Origin: Phycisphaerales bacterium
GTDB taxonomy: Bacteria > Planctomycetota > Phycisphaerae > Phycisphaerales > SM1A02
Direction of reading: 5' to 3'
Length of the DNA stretch: 19,332 nucleotides
Assembly: GCA_020427625.1 (NCBI GenBank)
Contig: JAGQOI010000025.1
Coordinates: 1-19,332, forward strand
Made by a program: the position numbers and the translations under genes. The notes under the pieces were generated by a model, which saw only the letters and a list, made by a program, of their open reading frames with translations, was not told the DNA's origin and did no database searches. Positions 6,124-13,273 of this stretch are shown one piece after another. Position 1 is the first letter of the stretch; each line of letters opens with the position of its first letter.

Positions 6124-8088
6124 TCAGACGGCGACGACGCCGAGCATGGACGCGGCCTTCCTGGCGATGTCCGTGTGATGGAGTCCGCAGTACTTGAGGA
6201 TCTCGTCCTCGGTGCGGGCGCTCTTGGGGATGCGTCGGACGTACATCTGCTCGATGGTGAACGCGTCACCGGACTCGGTGCAGGCGTCGGCGACGGCGGA
6301 GCCCATGGAGCCGCCGTAGTTGTCCTCGACGGTGAGGATGTGCCAGTTGTTCTGGTTGGCGATGTCGAGCAGGGCGTCGGCGTCGAAGGGGATCGAGTAG
6401 AGGTCGACGAGCGTCGCGTCGATGCCGGCCTTGTCGAGCGCCTCGAGCGCCTTGTTGCACTCGTGCACCATGTAGCCGGTCGCGACGAGGAGCAGGTCGC
6501 GGCCTTCGTTGAGCACCTCGAACTTGCCGAGGTTGAAGACCGTCGACTCGTTGTAGAGGAACTCGACCTCCGGTCGGAGCGTCCGCATGTAGCACGCGCC
6601 GGTGTACTCGGCCATGACCTGGGTGAGGCCGTAGGCGGCGAAGGCGTCGGCGGGCTGGAGGACGTAGCAGGCGGGGTTGCCGCGGTGATCGGTGCAGGTC
6701 GACAGGGACCGGAACCAGGCGATGTCGGGCAGCGACATCTGGCTCGGGCCGTCGGCGGCGAGACTGATGCCGGCGTGCGAACCGACGATCTTCAGGTTGG
6801 CGCCGGAGTTGATCGCCATCTCGATCTGGTCGTAGCCGCGGGTGACGAACTTGGCGAAGGTCGAGCAGAACGGGATCTTGCCGGCGGCGGCGAGCCCGGC
6901 GCCGACGGAGTACATGTTCTGTTCGGCGATCTTGCACTCGTAGAAGCGGTTCGCGAGGTCCTTGTCGTTCGCGAACCACTCCGTGAAGGTCGAGTTGCGG
7001 ACATCGGCGTCGAGTACGACGACCTCGGGGTTCGCGTGTCCGATGGCGCGGAGGGCGAGCCCGAAGGCCTTGCGGGTCGCGAGCTTGCCGGCACGGAGGG
7101 CCGTCTCCATGTCGTACTTCTTCATGGCCTCCGTGAAGGTCATGGGCTCGTCGGGTTCCGTCCGCGTCGAGGTGTGCTCGTCGGGCGGGTAGATGCGGAG
7201 TTCATCGCCGGCGAGCGCGGAGGTGAGACTGACGCTCGTGGCGCTGAGTTCCTCGTGCGCGAGCTGGAGCTTGTCGCCGGACGCGGGCTTGCCGTGCCAG
7301 CCGCCGCCCTGCATGCAGGCGGCGCCCCAGCCCTTGACCGTCCTCGCGATGAGGGCCATCGGGGTCGCGTCGGCCTCGCGGGCGCGGAACGCTTCGAACG
7401 CGTCGCGAATCGCGGCCGGGTCGTGTCCGTCGATCGACTTGACCTCGTATCCCGCGGCTTCGAGCTTCCTGCGCAGCGTGTCGGCCGACTGCATGTCCGA
7501 GACGGTCGACGCCTGGCCGTAGGCGTTGCAGTTGAAGATCGGCAGCACGCCGACGAGCTTGTGATCGGAGATGAAGTCGATCGCCTCCCAGATCTGGCCT
7601 TCGCGGGATTCACCGTCGCCGATGATGCAGTAGATCCGCTTGTCGAGGCCGTCGTTCCGGGCGGCGAGGGCGAGACCGGCCGCGACCGACAGGCCCTGAC
7701 CCAGCGATCCCGTCGCGGCATCGAAGAAGGGGAAGCCTTCCATCGGGTTCGGATGCCCGTCGATGTACGAGTCGACCTCGCGGAGGCTCATGGCGTCCTC
7801 GCGGGTCATCGGGCGTCGTTCGGTGCCCTTGCCGATGGCGGCGCCGAGGTCGGCGAACGCGGCATAGATGATCGGCACGGCGTGACCCTCCGACAGCACC
7901 AGGCGGTCCGACGTCGGATACCGGGGATGGTCGGGAAGCCACCGCATCGTGTGGTAGAGCAGGACGGTCACGAGGTGTCCCAGGCTCATGCAGGTCGTGG
8001 GGTGACCCGAGCCGGCGGAGGCGCACATGTCCAGGCAGAGCTGGTCGAGCTGGATGGCCTTGGTGTGAACGGCGGCTTCAAACGACAT
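6124..8088 (-). CDS. tkt: Transketolase
   Basis: Thiamine-diphosphate enzyme that moves two-carbon ketol units between sugar phosphates in the non-oxidative pentose phosphate pathway; cytoplasmic. Residues 25-37 (AGSGHPTTCMSLG) and LSEGHA at 66-70 form the start of the PP domain. GDGESREGQIWEA from 158, followed by N186 and N188, is the ThDP/Mg binding motif. The Pyr domain begins near 335. E389 in KIAEQNM is the catalytic glutamate contacting the cofactor, and GSHAGIS and DGPSQM follow. Residues 520-654 form the C-terminal domain. IAEQNM, FCSTFA and DGPSQM match the animal-type or split transketolases rather than E. coli TktA. At 654 residues the fused enzyme is complete. The ATG at 8088 has AAAGGA nine bases upstream. 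It is divergent from dnaN and convergent with vapC. A dihydroxyacetone synthase-like relative is less likely. Confidence 0.95.
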   Translation of the reverse strand: MSFEAAVHTKAIQLDQLCLDMCASAGSGHPTTCMSLGHLVTVLLYHTMRWLPDHPRYPTSDRLVLSEGHAVPIIYAAFADLGAAIGKGTERRPMTREDAMSLREVDSYIDGHPNPMEGFPFFDAATGSLGQGLSVAAGLALAARNDGLDKRIYCIIGDGESREGQIWEAIDFISDHKLVGVLPIFNCNAYGQASTVSDMQSADTLRRKLEAAGYEVKSIDGHDPAAIRDAFEAFRAREADATPMALIARTVKGWGAACMQGGGWHGKPASGDKLQLAHEELSATSVSLTSALAGDELRIYPPDEHTSTRTEPDEPMTFTEAMKKYDMETALRAGKLATRKAFGLALRAIGHANPEVVVLDADVRNSTFTEWFANDKDLANRFYECKIAEQNMYSVGAGLAAAGKIPFCSTFAKFVTRGYDQIEMAINSGANLKIVGSHAGISLAADGPSQMSLPDIAWFRSLSTCTDHRGNPACYVLQPADAFAAYGLTQVMAEYTGACYMRTLRPEVEFLYNESTVFNLGKFEVLNEGRDLLLVATGYMVHECNKALEALDKAGIDATLVDLYSIPFDADALLDIANQNNWHILTVEDNYGGSMGSAVADACTESGDAFTIEQMYVRRIPKSARTEDEILKYCGLHHTDIARKAASMLGVVAV

Positions 8089-8167
8089 CGGGCGGCGTCC
8101 TTTCGGAACGGGGCGGGGAGAGACGGACTTGCATCGGCTCGGCGACGGGTGCGCGCTTAACTTGGCA

Positions 8168-8196
8168 AGTATGGCACATCCACTCTTTTAAGGCAA
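8168..8196 (-). promoter_or_regulatory. Candidate tkt promoter
   Basis: On the minus strand TTGCCT (8196-8191) and CATACT (8173-8168) are 17 bases apart. Each matches four of six sigma-70 consensus positions. They lie in a conspicuous AT-richer island (8158-8193) inside a GC-rich intergenic region. The leader to the ATG would be about 75 bases. Confidence 0.35.
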
Positions 8197-8296
8197 CGGC
8201 GCCGACCCGGCCATCCGGGGCCGGAAACGGGGATCGTTATCGGCGTTCAGCCCGCCCGGCGGCCGGGGGGCGACCGACCCGTCGACCCCCGGGTCG

Positions 8297-8305
8297 TGGT
8301 ACACT
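8297..8305 (+). promoter_or_regulatory. Candidate extended -10 promoter for dnaN
   Basis: TGGTACACT is an extended -10 element (TGn followed by TACACT) 29 bases before the dnaN start. No good -35 is seen. Directly upstream, CGACCCG (8275-8281) and CGGGTCG (8290-8296) form a 7-bp inverted repeat that could be a regulator site. Confidence 0.35.
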
Positions 8306-8320
8306 CCGGCGAAAACTGCT

Positions 8321-8325
8321 GAGGA
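8321..8325 (+). promoter_or_regulatory. Shine-Dalgarno site deciding the dnaN start
   Basis: GAGGA directly abuts the ATG at 8326, leaving no spacing, but is nine bases before the ATG at 8335. This favours 8335, which also gives the normal clamp N-terminus MKVICDR. Confidence 0.6.
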
Positions 8326-8334
8326 ATGAAGCTG

Positions 8335-9447
8335 ATGAAAGTGATCTGTGATCGCGCCGCCCTCGTGGACGCCGTGACGCTCGTCGGGAGCGTCGTCGTC
8401 GGACGTACGCCCTCGCCCGTGCTCAAGTGCATCCACCTGAAGACCGAGCAGGGCGTGCTGACCCTGGCCGCGACCGACCTCGAGGTCGCCATCCGACTCG
8501 GCATCGACGCCGTCGACATCGAGTCCGAGGGCGAGGTCGTCGTGCCCGCCGACAAGCTCACGCAGATCGTGCGGGCGTGCGATGATCCGACGCTGACGAT
8601 CGAGAAGGACGATCACGCCGTGCACATCCGCGGCGAGAATTCGCACTTCAAGGTCTTCGGCTTCGATCCCCGCGAATTCCCCGCCGTGAACGGGTTCGGC
8701 GACGCGTCCGTGACGTGCACGATCACCGGCGCCGGTCTGGCGACCCTGATCAGCCGCACGCTGTTCGCCGCGGCCTCGGAACACAGTCGCTACGCGATCA
8801 ACGGCGTGCTCTTCGACCGGCACGGCGGGAAGCTGCGTCTCGTCGCGACGGACGGGCGGCGGCTGGCGATGGCGAACGGCAAGTGCGACGGTCCGGAGGG
8901 CGACTCGTCATGCATCGTGCCGATCAAGGCCCTGTCGCTCGTGAGCAAGCTCCTGCCCCACGACGAGACGGTCGTTCGGATCGCGATCACGGACAACCAG
9001 ATCATGGTCGCCGTCGGCGAGGGCGAAACCGCGCCGGTGCTCACGAGCAACCTCGTCGAAGGCGCGTTCCCGCCCTTCGAGGACGTCATCCCGAAGGATC
9101 AGGACAAGAAGGGCCTGTTCGACGCGCATGCCCTGTCGAGCGCGGTCCGGCGTGCCGCGCTGCTCACGAACGAGGAATCGCGTGGCGTGCGGATGAGTTT
9201 CAAGGATTCGACGCTGACGTTGACGAGTCGTGCGCCGGAGATGGGCGAGGCCGAGATCCAGCTCGCCGCGCTCGACTACACCGGTGACCCGCTCGACATC
9301 GGCTTCAACCCGCAATACGTCACCGACGCCCTGAAAGTGCTCGACAACGACCAGGTGCTCATCGAACTCAAGGCGCCCTCCAAACCCGGCGTGCTCCGCA
9401 TCGGCACGGACTTCATGTACGTGCTCATGCCGGTGAACCTCCAGTAG
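8335..9447 (+). CDS. dnaN: DNA polymerase III beta subunit (sliding clamp)
   Basis: Ring-shaped clamp that tethers DNA polymerase III and other replication and repair proteins to DNA; acts as a dimer. The 370-residue length and the three-domain pattern are canonical: N-terminal MKVICDR, LTLAATDLEVAIR in domain 1, LISRTLFAAASEHSRYAINGVLF then LVATDGRRLA in domain 2, and a domain 3 ending YVLMPVNLQ, which corresponds to the conserved C-terminal pocket tail. The start at 8335 is preferred over 8326 because of ribosome-binding-site spacing and the family N-terminus; the longer form would only add MKL. No dnaA, recF or gyrB is next to it. The neighbours are transketolase (divergent) and an intergenic inverted repeat followed by an opposing redox gene, so it is probably transcribed alone. 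Confidence 0.97.
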   Translation: MKVICDRAALVDAVTLVGSVVVGRTPSPVLKCIHLKTEQGVLTLAATDLEVAIRLGIDAVDIESEGEVVVPADKLTQIVRACDDPTLTIEKDDHAVHIRGENSHFKVFGFDPREFPAVNGFGDASVTCTITGAGLATLISRTLFAAASEHSRYAINGVLFDRHGGKLRLVATDGRRLAMANGKCDGPEGDSSCIVPIKALSLVSKLLPHDETVVRIAITDNQIMVAVGEGETAPVLTSNLVEGAFPPFEDVIPKDQDKKGLFDAHALSSAVRRAALLTNEESRGVRMSFKDSTLTLTSRAPEMGEAEIQLAALDYTGDPLDIGFNPQYVTDALKVLDNDQVLIELKAPSKPGVLRIGTDFMYVLMPVNLQ

Positions 9448-9456
9448 GAGATTCCC

Positions 9457-9499
9457 CACGGTCCTCCGTGCCTCGCCGCGATCGATTGTTCGACGGAGG
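9457..9499 (+). terminator. Possible dnaN terminator hairpins
   Basis: Ten bases after the dnaN stop, CACGG (9457-9461) pairs with CCGTG (9466-9470) around TCCT. An alternative hairpin pairs CCTCCGT (9463-9469) with ACGGAGG (9493-9499). The two are mutually exclusive and neither is followed by a U-tract. The CTCCGTG words match those of the larger inverted repeat next to it, so this may instead be part of that element. Confidence 0.35.
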
Positions 9500-9501
9500 G
9501 G

Positions 9502-9650
9502 TTAACCACGGAGAGAACACCGAGGACACCGAGAGGGATCCTGGGTTCGGATTCGAGCGCGCGGGCGCCGCCCGATCGATCCGAGCGCCCCCGTGTCACG
9601 ATCCGAAACCCAATTGCATTCCTCCGTGCCCTCCGTGCCTCCGTGGTGGT
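9502..9650. repeat. CACGGAG-rich imperfect inverted repeat element
   Basis: The left side holds CCACGGAG (9506-9513) and then two ACACCGAG units. The right side holds CCTCCGTG/CTCCGTGCC units ending in CTCCGTGG (9639-9646), the complement of the left end. Inside these, GGGTTCGGATTCG (9543-9555) pairs with CGATCCGAAACCC (9599-9611), allowing one shift on each side. The whole region could fold into a long imperfect stem with a GC-rich apex (9556-9598). It carries no credible coding frame. It fills the gap between the convergent dnaN and redox genes and looks like a dispersed intergenic repeat or miniature element. Only one copy is in this window, so dispersal is inferred. Confidence 0.7.
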
Positions 9651-9663
9651 GCAATCCCGGATC

Positions 9664-11442
9664 TCACTCACCCGCCCGGTACCACTCGAAGTAGCCGATC
9701 ATCATCTCGTCGGACGTCTGTTCGCCGAACGGGACGGCGCTATCGGGGTTCGGGTTGGCGGGATTGTCGGCGGAGTTGTCGAACCAGCCCGTCGCGCGCA
9801 GGATCGCGCCCGCCGGCACGTCGAGGGGCTCGCGGAGCTTGTAGCGCAACTGCCAGTTGAAGTCGAAGCGCGGAATGTCGAGCACCGTCGTCGTCGTGCC
9901 GTCCGGCAGGATGAGGTCGTACCGGAACGCGCTGCCGCGAAGATGCATGTGCGGCGCGAAGGACACGATCGTCGCCGCGGAGCGGAAGCGCACGTCGGCG
10001 GTGACGGCATGGTTCTTCTCGTGCGGCGGAATGATGAACTCCGTCTCCGCCGCCGAACTCGTTCGCACCTCCGTCGCGGGCGGCTCGTCGGCGAAGTCGA
10101 ACCCGATCCGCACGAGGTCGTCCACCGCCGTGCCGTTCGGCGTGTAGTGGATCTGGAACTTGAGCCAGGCGCCGGCCGGCAGCTTCTTGCCCATGCCGTC
10201 CGGATAGACCGTCCACGTCTGGCCGGGCACGAGACCCGCGAAGTAGCCGCGAACGCCGCCGTTCCAGCGCCGACGGAAGTCGTTGCGCGACTCGTTCGGC
10301 CGGCGCGGCTCCTCGATGAACACGAGGACGTGATGCACGACCTCCGGATGATCCGTGCGCACGTCCATGCGCCGGATCCATCGATCCTCCGGCAGGTCGG
10401 TCCGGACGTAGACGTACTGGTAGTCCATGACGCCCTCGGCGGGCACGTGGATGGCGTCGGGGATCTCGACGATCGCGTCGGGCGTGCCGATCTGCCAGCC
10501 GGGCGTCCAGTCGAATGCGACCGGCGCGTCGGCGGGATCGCCTTCCGGCCGGTCGGCCGCGACCCAGGCGCGGATCGTCGCGCGGTCCGACTCGGAGAGA
10601 CTGAGGTCGTTCTGCCAGGACACGTGTTCGTTCGGCGCGGCGAACCACGGGGGCATGATGCCTTCACCGACGGCGTAGTCGATCATGCGGGCGCGTCCGG
10701 CGACCTGGTCGTAGGTCTCCAGCGCAAACGGCGCGACGCCGCCGTCGCGATGACACGCCTGACAATTCGCCCGGACGATGCGACTGACCTGGTCGTGGTA
10801 GGTCACGGGCCGCGCCGCCGGCGCGACGGGCGCGGTCTCGATGGCGCACCCCGGCGCGCCGGTCGCCTTCACGTCGACGGGATGGGCCGCCAGGGTCGCG
10901 TCGAGCGCATCGCGCAGATAGTCGTGCGTCGGCGCCGGCTTCGACACGCCGATGCCGTGCTGGTCGTCGACCGCGCCGCGATAGACGAGCGTGCGGGACC
11001 GATCGAGCACGAAGACCTCGGTCGTCGTGCGCACGCCGAGACGGGCCGCGGCGCCGGCGCCGTGATCCGCGGCATACGTCCCCGCGAAGCCCGTCGTCCG
11101 CAGGTCTTCGCGCATGTCCTCGGGCGTGTTCGTCGGCGCCACGTTGAGATGGATGACGCGCACCCCGCGGTCGCGATAGTCGGTCTCGATCGCGGCGAGT
11201 CGTGGGCCGTACTTCTTCGACAGCGGGCAGTTCGCATCGCGGGCGGCGATGACGACGGCGGACGCGTCGGCGAAGTCCGACAGTCGGACGGTGGCACCGT
11301 CGAGGGTCGTGAACGCGAGATCGTCGACGCGATGGTCGACGCCGAGCGGACGGTGGTCGACGGGCCGCGCGATGCGAGGCGGCGCTTCCGCCGCGCCGGC
11401 AAGGAACATCGTGACGGTGAGGCCGATGATGGAGGCGATCAT
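9664..11442 (-). CDS. Exported redoxin / cytochrome c / PHM-like copper monooxygenase fusion
   Basis: A 592-residue three-part redox protein. Residues 1-17 form a probable signal peptide (cleavage near AGA/AEA; the n-region lacks a positive charge). Residues 30-190 are a thioredoxin-fold redoxin domain with one cysteine (C72 in RDANCPLSKKYGP) and no resolving partner in the motif. Residues 212-300 are a small c-type cytochrome module: haem site C227-Q-A-C230-H231, with M263 in GIMPPW as likely axial ligand. Residues 325-592 resemble the type II ascorbate-dependent copper monooxygenases (PHM, dopamine beta-hydroxylase). HH at 370-371 and H432 in QIHY match CuH, and H498 and H500 in HMHLRG with a Met at 580/581 match CuM. 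The start ATG at 11442 is chosen for its signal peptide; the frame is open further upstream but overlaps the preceding gene. It lies 58 bp after the dockerin gene with no obvious terminator, so co-transcription is possible. The substrate is unknown. Confidence 0.85.
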   Translation of the reverse strand: MIASIIGLTVTMFLAGAAEAPPRIARPVDHRPLGVDHRVDDLAFTTLDGATVRLSDFADASAVVIAARDANCPLSKKYGPRLAAIETDYRDRGVRVIHLNVAPTNTPEDMREDLRTTGFAGTYAADHGAGAAARLGVRTTTEVFVLDRSRTLVYRGAVDDQHGIGVSKPAPTHDYLRDALDATLAAHPVDVKATGAPGCAIETAPVAPAARPVTYHDQVSRIVRANCQACHRDGGVAPFALETYDQVAGRARMIDYAVGEGIMPPWFAAPNEHVSWQNDLSLSESDRATIRAWVAADRPEGDPADAPVAFDWTPGWQIGTPDAIVEIPDAIHVPAEGVMDYQYVYVRTDLPEDRWIRRMDVRTDHPEVVHHVLVFIEEPRRPNESRNDFRRRWNGGVRGYFAGLVPGQTWTVYPDGMGKKLPAGAWLKFQIHYTPNGTAVDDLVRIGFDFADEPPATEVRTSSAAETEFIIPPHEKNHAVTADVRFRSAATIVSFAPHMHLRGSAFRYDLILPDGTTTTVLDIPRFDFNWQLRYKLREPLDVPAGAILRATGWFDNSADNPANPNPDSAVPFGEQTSDEMMIGYFEWYRAGE

Positions 11443-11500
11443 GCCGGAAGTGTAGGGCCACGGGCGCGGCGGCGGGCCGGGCGCGTCACCGGGGGTTCCG

Positions 11501-13111
11501 TCAGCCGGCGCAGCCGAGGTCGGCGAGCAGTTCGCCGAGGTCGCCCGCGTCGTACGGACGGCCCCAGTTCGCGAGCAGGATGGCGAGGTCGGCGGGCCCG
11601 ACGACGCAGTCGCCGTCGAGGTCCCACGCACAGGGGCACCCGGTGCATGCCTCGCCGGTGCAGGTGAGCGTCAGGACGCCCTCGCCCTGGTCCGTGGCCC
11701 CCCAGCCGCCGACGCGCAGGAGATACGCGGCATCGCACTCGACCGGGACCGTCACCTCGGAGGTGAACCCGGCGCAGCCGGGCGCATCGTCGTTGCAGCC
11801 GAGCACGAACGCGTCGTCCGGCGGGCAGGGTGCATCGGGCGCATAGACGACGAGATCGGTGTCGTACGCCGCGTCGTTGCAGGTGCTCAGGGTGAGCGTG
11901 CCGTCGCAGGTCGCGACGTATCGGAACCAGATGTCGTGGTAGGTCTGCCCGTCGAACTGGCAGGACGTGTGCGGGAGGCCGTCGGTGTCGGCGTCCAGCG
12001 TCGTGAACGCCGTCGCGCCCGCGACGATGTCGACGGGCTCGTCGCAGGCGTCGTTCGGCGGCGGCGCGATGAGCGACGGAAGCACGGACACCGACGCGGC
12101 ATAGTCGTTCATGCCGGCATCGCACGGCAGACCGTCGAGGATCGGTCCCGCGCTCGATCCCGGCGCGATGAACAGGCGATAGGTTCCGGGCGGGAGGTCG
12201 GGCGCGAACGTCGCACCGTGACCGCCGACGGGCCCGACGTTCGTATGCGCGACGGCGAGCACGTTGGGCGGACAGGCGTCGTCGAGGATGCGAAGGGTGG
12301 CGGGAAACCGCGTGCTGGCCGCCCAGTGCAGATGGGCGGGCTCGTCGATGACGACTTCGTACCAGTCGGTATCGCGCCGGCCCGCGGCGGCCCAGGCGGT
12401 CCCGCTGATGGGGGTCCCGGGGGTGACGAGTTCGAACTGCGTCGGCAGGTCGTCGCAGCCGCCGTTGACGTCGTCGCCGCAGGGCTCGGGTTCGGGCGTC
12501 GCCCGGTCGCCGGCGGGCGGGTCGTCGTCGAACACGCAGATCGTGTCGATCACGGCGCGATCGATGTACGGCGCGTCGTCGGGCGCGGGCATGAGGGACG
12601 CGATGAGGAGCGGCAGACAGAACTCGCTGACGTGGATCGAGCCGTTCCATCGCCACCCGGATCCCGGCGGTCCGACGGGCACGTCCCACGACGCGATCTC
12701 GGACGATCCGGTCAGCGCGATCCGGGGGCGCGTGTCGACCGACGACCAGTACGTGATCTGGAGCCACGTGATCGTCGGCGCGGGGATGCCGACGTTCGGG
12801 ATCGTGAAGGTCATGGTGCTGCCGGGCACGAGGTTCCAGCAGGTCGGGCGACCCTGGTACGACGCGACGCCGGTCGCGCCGTCGCCACCGATCGTCATGG
12901 CCGGACGTCCGAAGGGATTGATGACGCCGGCGTCGGGCGGGTACGGCGGCTCCGGCGGCGGGCGTTCGGCGAGGTCGCTGAAGTCCCAGCCCTGGTGGGT
13001 TCCGGCCGGATGCACGAACCACGGCGGGACGATCTGTTCATCCCCGGGCATCGGTCCGGCGAGCGCGAGGAGCGCGCCGACCACGCTCACAAGATGCGGC
13101 TGGTGTCCCAT
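11501..13111 (-). CDS. Secreted GC-type dockerin protein, paralog 1
   Basis: A 536-residue exported protein. Residues 1-22 form a signal peptide. Residues 25-195 are an uncharacterised Trp/Pro-rich domain (PPWFVHPAGT, PPYPPDAGVINPFG, GSGWRWNGSI). Residues 230-345 and 352-485 are two PPC-like beta domains (DTDWYEV, YRLFIAPGS; then NDACDEPV, TDLVVYAP, LGCNDDAP, LLRVGGW). Residues 490-536 carry the GC-type dockerin: DLDGDCVVGPADLAILLANWG, with DxDGD calcium-loop residues, then a degenerate second half (DAGDLGELLADLG). Many paired cysteines suggest disulfides. The ATG at 13111 has GGAG nine bases upstream. It is about 60-65 % identical by eye to the next upstream gene and almost gap-free against it, so the pair arose by tandem duplication. 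Dockerins normally bind cohesins or anchor proteins at the cell surface; the partner here is unknown, as is any enzymatic role. Confidence 0.85.
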   Translation of the reverse strand: MGHQPHLVSVVGALLALAGPMPGDEQIVPPWFVHPAGTHQGWDFSDLAERPPPEPPYPPDAGVINPFGRPAMTIGGDGATGVASYQGRPTCWNLVPGSTMTFTIPNVGIPAPTITWLQITYWSSVDTRPRIALTGSSEIASWDVPVGPPGSGWRWNGSIHVSEFCLPLLIASLMPAPDDAPYIDRAVIDTICVFDDDPPAGDRATPEPEPCGDDVNGGCDDLPTQFELVTPGTPISGTAWAAAGRRDTDWYEVVIDEPAHLHWAASTRFPATLRILDDACPPNVLAVAHTNVGPVGGHGATFAPDLPPGTYRLFIAPGSSAGPILDGLPCDAGMNDYAASVSVLPSLIAPPPNDACDEPVDIVAGATAFTTLDADTDGLPHTSCQFDGQTYHDIWFRYVATCDGTLTLSTCNDAAYDTDLVVYAPDAPCPPDDAFVLGCNDDAPGCAGFTSEVTVPVECDAAYLLRVGGWGATDQGEGVLTLTCTGEACTGCPCAWDLDGDCVVGPADLAILLANWGRPYDAGDLGELLADLGCAG

Positions 13112-13175
13112 GACACGTCGCTCCGCACATCGTGCCGGCATTCCGCCGACGCTGATTCCTCCACCCCCCAGCCGG

Positions 13176-13181
13176 ATCGTA
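13176..13181 (-). promoter_or_regulatory. Candidate -10 element for dockerin paralog 1
   Basis: TACGAT on the minus strand matches the sigma-70 -10 consensus at five of six positions. It lies 64 bases before the start codon and just after the hairpin at 13209-13240. No convincing -35 is seen. If real, paralog 1 has its own promoter and is not only read through from paralog 2. Confidence 0.25.
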
Positions 13182-13208
13182 GGCGGACGGCACCGGCCGG
13201 GACGACCA

Positions 13209-13240
13209 CGGGTCCGCCTCGAATCGTCGAGGCGGACCCG
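13209..13240 (-). terminator. Hairpin terminator after dockerin paralog 2
   Basis: CGGGTCCGCCTCGA (13209-13222) pairs perfectly with TCGAGGCGGACCCG (13227-13240) around a four-base loop ATCG. It is a 14-bp GC-rich stem 33 bases beyond the stop at 13274. There is no U-tract on the minus strand. Confidence 0.7.
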
Positions 13241-13273
13241 GGTTGAAGGAACCACACGTGGACGTGTCCTCGA

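Noticed and set aside
6175..8160. 661-codon plus-strand open frame opposite tkt
   Set aside because: Transketolase on the other strand is unambiguous. In GC-rich genes the opposite strand is often free of stops, and the translated product is low-complexity Val/Gly/Arg-rich.
8089..8334. Replication origin next to dnaN
   Set aside because: No cluster of DnaA boxes or AT-rich unwinding tract was found beyond one short AT-rich island, and no dnaA is nearby.
9643..11667. 674-codon plus-strand open frame opposite the redox fusion gene
   Set aside because: Shadow of a gene with CxxCH and copper-ligand motifs; the product is Arg/Gly/His-rich without any domain.
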